The notes beneath the pieces were generated by a model. It made no database searches. It was given only the letters and a program-made list of their open reading frames with translations, and had not been told where the DNA came from. The position numbers and the translations under genes are program-made. This document shows positions 62,099-64,000 of a stretch of 64,000 nt of DNA, in pieces. The stretch spans positions 8,180,501 to 8,244,500 of the forward strand of contig NZ_JACHNC010000001.1 in assembly GCF_014205215.1 (NCBI RefSeq), given 5' to 3'. The first letter of the stretch is position 1, and the number at the start of each line of letters is the position of its first letter. Source of the stretch: Actinoplanes lobatus (GTDB lineage: Bacteria; Actinomycetota; Actinomycetes; Mycobacteriales; Micromonosporaceae).

Positions 62099-62112
62099 GG
62101 AAAGCGCTCTCC
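62099..62112. promoter_or_regulatory. LacI-family operator of the 987-residue enzyme
   Basis: GGAAAGCGCTCTCC, a palindrome with one mismatch to the site at 39832. It lies 11 nt downstream of the predicted -10 box and 25 nt before the start codon. Confidence 0.7.
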
Positions 62113-62122
62113 AAGCGAGGAG

Positions 62123-62151
62123 ATTGTTTCGCCCATGTTGCCGCGCGTCAA
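62123..62151 (-). promoter_or_regulatory. promoter of the 987-residue enzyme
   Basis: On the minus strand TTGACG (complement of 62146-62151), 17 nt and AACAAT (complement of 62123-62128). The operator follows directly, as at the pectate lyase and GH16 promoters. Confidence 0.6.
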
Positions 62152-62197
62152 TAAGGAAGCATTGACAGGATTGGTTCCGGAACCGGAGACTGCGGCC

Positions 62198-62740
62198 GTG
62201 AATCCTCTTTCTCTCGCATGCGTCACGGCCGCTTTGCTGGCTCTGACCGGCTGCGGCGAGCCCCCCACTCCGGCCGCTCCCACCCCGGCCGCCCCGCCGC
62301 CGGCCGTCTCGTCCACGGCCTTCGGCGGCACCGACCGCGCGTGGCTCGAGATCACCATCGCGATGGACGAGCAGCTGCTCCCGCTGCTCGACCTGGTCCC
62401 GCGCGACTCCGCGCTGGAAGCCGTGTCTGCGCAGGTCAGAGCGTTTACGGAGGCCGAGCTGGCCGAGCTGCGGCGGCTCGGCGCCGAGGCCGGGCTGCCC
62501 GCCGAGAACCAGCACAAGGGCATGCCGATGCCGGGCATGGTCATGCCCTCACACGTGAGTGAGGCCACCGCGCTGCGCGGCGGGGAGTTCGACGAACTGC
62601 TGCGCTCATGCCTGCGCGCACACCTGGAACAGAGCCGGAAACTGGCCGAGGGCGAGCAGGCCGCCGGGCTCGAACCGCGCACGACAGCCCTCGCCGCACG
62701 CATTTCCGAGACCCGGCGGACCACCCTTTCCGCGCTCTGA
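62198..62740 (+). CDS. lipoprotein with a degenerate DUF305 domain
   Basis: 180 residues from GTG 62198. Lipobox ALTGC (Cys about 20), then an Ala/Pro linker. The rest is four helices with FGGTDRAWLEITIAMDEQLLPLLDL, VRAFTEAELAELRRLGAEAGLP, HKGMPMPGMVMP and FDELLRSCLRAHLEQSRKLAEGE. The MPGM loop, the FDxLxL helix and the overall length match DUF305, a ferritin-like family. The usual HH pairs (MIxHHxGA) are replaced by AMDEQ and RAHLEQ, so the metal site is probably lost. It is divergent from the 987-residue enzyme and not clearly linked to sugar metabolism. Confidence 0.7.
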   Translation: MNPLSLACVTAALLALTGCGEPPTPAAPTPAAPPPAVSSTAFGGTDRAWLEITIAMDEQLLPLLDLVPRDSALEAVSAQVRAFTEAELAELRRLGAEAGLPAENQHKGMPMPGMVMPSHVSEATALRGGEFDELLRSCLRAHLEQSRKLAEGEQAAGLEPRTTALAARISETRRTTLSAL

Positions 62741-62762
62741 GAATTTCAGTTAAAAACTGTTA

Positions 62763-64000
62763 TCAGGGAAGCTGATAGTTCTCGTTGAGGGCGGCGCCCC
62801 GCTCCGGCTTGTACTGGTCGAAGCCGCGCGGATTGCACTGCAGCCCGCCGTTGATGCAGTGCCGCACCAGCGCCGCCAGGATCGGCGGCTCCCAGACGTT
62901 GTAGACGTCGTAGTGGAACGAGAACCCGCGCCCGCTGGCGAACCGCACTCCCGCCATGTTCCCGCTGACCGGCCAGGCCATCTTGAACTCGATCATCGGG
63001 ACGGCCACCGGGTGCGAGACCGGGCAGACCCCGTTGACCGGGTACGCCATGTGGCTCTTGTGGTCCGGCGAGTCCAGGTGGAGGCCGTTCCAGCAGCTCG
63101 GCGCCTGGTAGCGGACGTTCAGCTGGGTGCCGGCCGGGCAGTTCGCCGGGATGTCCCAGTTGAAGGCGCTGTTGCCGCACTCGAAGCCCTCGACCGCGCC
63201 GGGGGCGTTGCGGAACTCGTCCTGTGTGGCGGTCGGACTGCCCACCACGTAGCGCAGCCCCGGCGGGAACGGCCGGACACTGCGGTAGTCGATGACGCCG
63301 CTCTTGTAGTAGATGACCTGCGGGCCGTCCGGCTGCACGGCCTGGTCACCGTTGTAGAGCGTCGGCATCCAGTAGCCGGTCTTGTCCCCCGGCGTGACGC
63401 AGGACGTGCCGCCGGCCTGCAACGACGCCAGAGTCGAGCCCGCGTTCGTGGTCCGGTTGCCCATGAACGTGTGCGAGTGCGACGCGCCCGGCAGGTTGGG
63501 GAAGATGATCGGGTCGTCGTTGAGGTTGGTGCGGCTCACCGAGCAGTTCGCCTGGAACTCACGGTGCGTCACCGGCGGATTCGTGGCGGGCGGGATCTCG
63601 GTGGACGGGACCACCCCGGTCACCGGCGGGTTCGCGTAGACGTACCCGGGTCCGTCGGTCGGCGGCGGGGTGACCGACGACGTGCCGTAGACCTTGAACT
63701 CGAACAGCGAGTAGCCGTAGCCGGTGCCGCGCTGGGTGCCGTACATCCGCACGTACCGGCCGGAGCCGCTGACCGCGTGCGTCTCGGTGCCTCCGGCACC
63801 GTTGCTCACCGACTTGATCGTGGTCCAGGCGTTGCCGTCCGGTGAGGTCTGGATCTGGTACGCCTTGGCGTACGCGGTCTCCCACTGCAACACGACCTGG
63901 GTGATCGTGGCGGTGGCGCCCAGGTCGACGCGCAGCCACTGCGGGTCGGCCCACTGGCTGCCCCAGCGGGTGTCGGTGCGGCCGTCGACGGCGGCGACGG
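62763..64000 (-). CDS. CBM32-DUF1996 protein, 5' end outside the window
   Basis: At least 412 residues, open at the window edge; the CBM32 module is entered in WGSQWADPQWLRVDLGATA. The DUF1996 part has NDDPIIFPNLPGASHSHTFMG, TPGDKTGYWMPTLYNGD, CPAGTQLNVRYQAPSCWNGL and DHKSHMAYPVNGVCPVSHPV. These are the same conserved blocks as the paralog at 55932-57188, with which it shares the domain order. It is probably part of the same beta-glucan regulon. Its promoter lies beyond 64000. Confidence 0.85.
   Translation of the reverse strand, partial: VAAVDGRTDTRWGSQWADPQWLRVDLGATATITQVVLQWETAYAKAYQIQTSPDGNAWTTIKSVSNGAGGTETHAVSGSGRYVRMYGTQRGTGYGYSLFEFKVYGTSSVTPPPTDGPGYVYANPPVTGVVPSTEIPPATNPPVTHREFQANCSVSRTNLNDDPIIFPNLPGASHSHTFMGNRTTNAGSTLASLQAGGTSCVTPGDKTGYWMPTLYNGDQAVQPDGPQVIYYKSGVIDYRSVRPFPPGLRYVVGSPTATQDEFRNAPGAVEGFECGNSAFNWDIPANCPAGTQLNVRYQAPSCWNGLHLDSPDHKSHMAYPVNGVCPVSHPVAVPMIEFKMAWPVSGNMAGVRFASGRGFSFHYDVYNVWEPPILAALVRHCINGGLQCNPRGFDQYKPERGAALNENYQLP

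Noticed and set aside
62741..62762. Short hairpin CAGTTAAAAACTG between convergent genes
   Set aside because: The arms are only 5 bp; a terminator is possible but not supportable beside the much stronger hairpins elsewhere.

Overview
The window is about 64 kb of high-GC DNA with dense, mostly overlapping genes. Third codon positions are strongly G/C, and GTG and TTG starts are frequent. Sensor kinases, MFS exporters and secreted Tat or Sec carbohydrate-active enzymes with CBM32 modules are common. This points to a soil actinomycete, most likely Micromonosporaceae (Actinoplanes-like). That placement is inferred from gene content and style, not from a marker gene. No rRNA, tRNA, CRISPR array, integrase or transposase was found.

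Layout. (1) 0.7-7.8 kb is a pectin/rhamnogalacturonan locus: a secreted beta-helix protein divergent from a sugar-binding lipoprotein, two ABC permeases and a Tat-exported PcRGLX/YetA-like rhamnogalacturonan lyase. (2) 7.8-20 kb holds a serine hydrolase, a repeat-rich 1.2 kb gene-free stretch, an MFS exporter with a predicted leader-peptide attenuator, a sigma factor with its membrane partner, a phosphotransferase, a LysR/EamA pair, a second MFS exporter, a methyltransferase and a DUF1963-like protein. (3) 19-25 kb has an SDR/TetR pair with a palindromic operator, a nitroreductase and a complete McrBC-type restriction pair. (4) 25-33 kb has an APC transporter with a NarL-type two-component system, a third MFS and a very large TPR protein that stops where a CHAT protease domain would normally begin.

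(5) 32.8-36.9 kb is a ChvE-MmsAB multiple-sugar ABC operon. It is followed by a strange fusion of a degenerate nickel/cobalt-transporter fold with an SDR fold, and a CAP protein. (6) 39.9-41.5 kb is a PL1 pectate lyase under a strong promoter with a LacI operator, then a DHA2 exporter with its XRE-cupin regulator. (7) 44-53 kb has a membrane metallopeptidase, an RibD-like reductase and three large sensor kinases. (8) 53-55 kb has a methionine-synthase-like enzyme and two decayed genes. (9) 54.9-64 kb is a LacI-controlled beta-glucan locus: a GH16 glucanase, two DUF1996-CBM32 proteins, a 987-residue GH16-like/TIM-barrel/CBM32 enzyme and the LacI regulator itself.

The polysaccharide genes look like one regulon. 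The pectate lyase, the GH16 operon and the 987-residue enzyme each have a sigma70-like promoter followed directly by an AAGCGCTT-type palindrome, and the same core sits between the divergent rhamnogalacturonan genes. The most unusual feature is an 81-bp repeat found twice, at 34378-34458 and 57185-57265. In both unrelated operons it is spliced between two genes with ATGA stop/start overlaps at both ends. It carries a 26-codon ORF and supplies the ribosome-binding site and start codon of the next gene.
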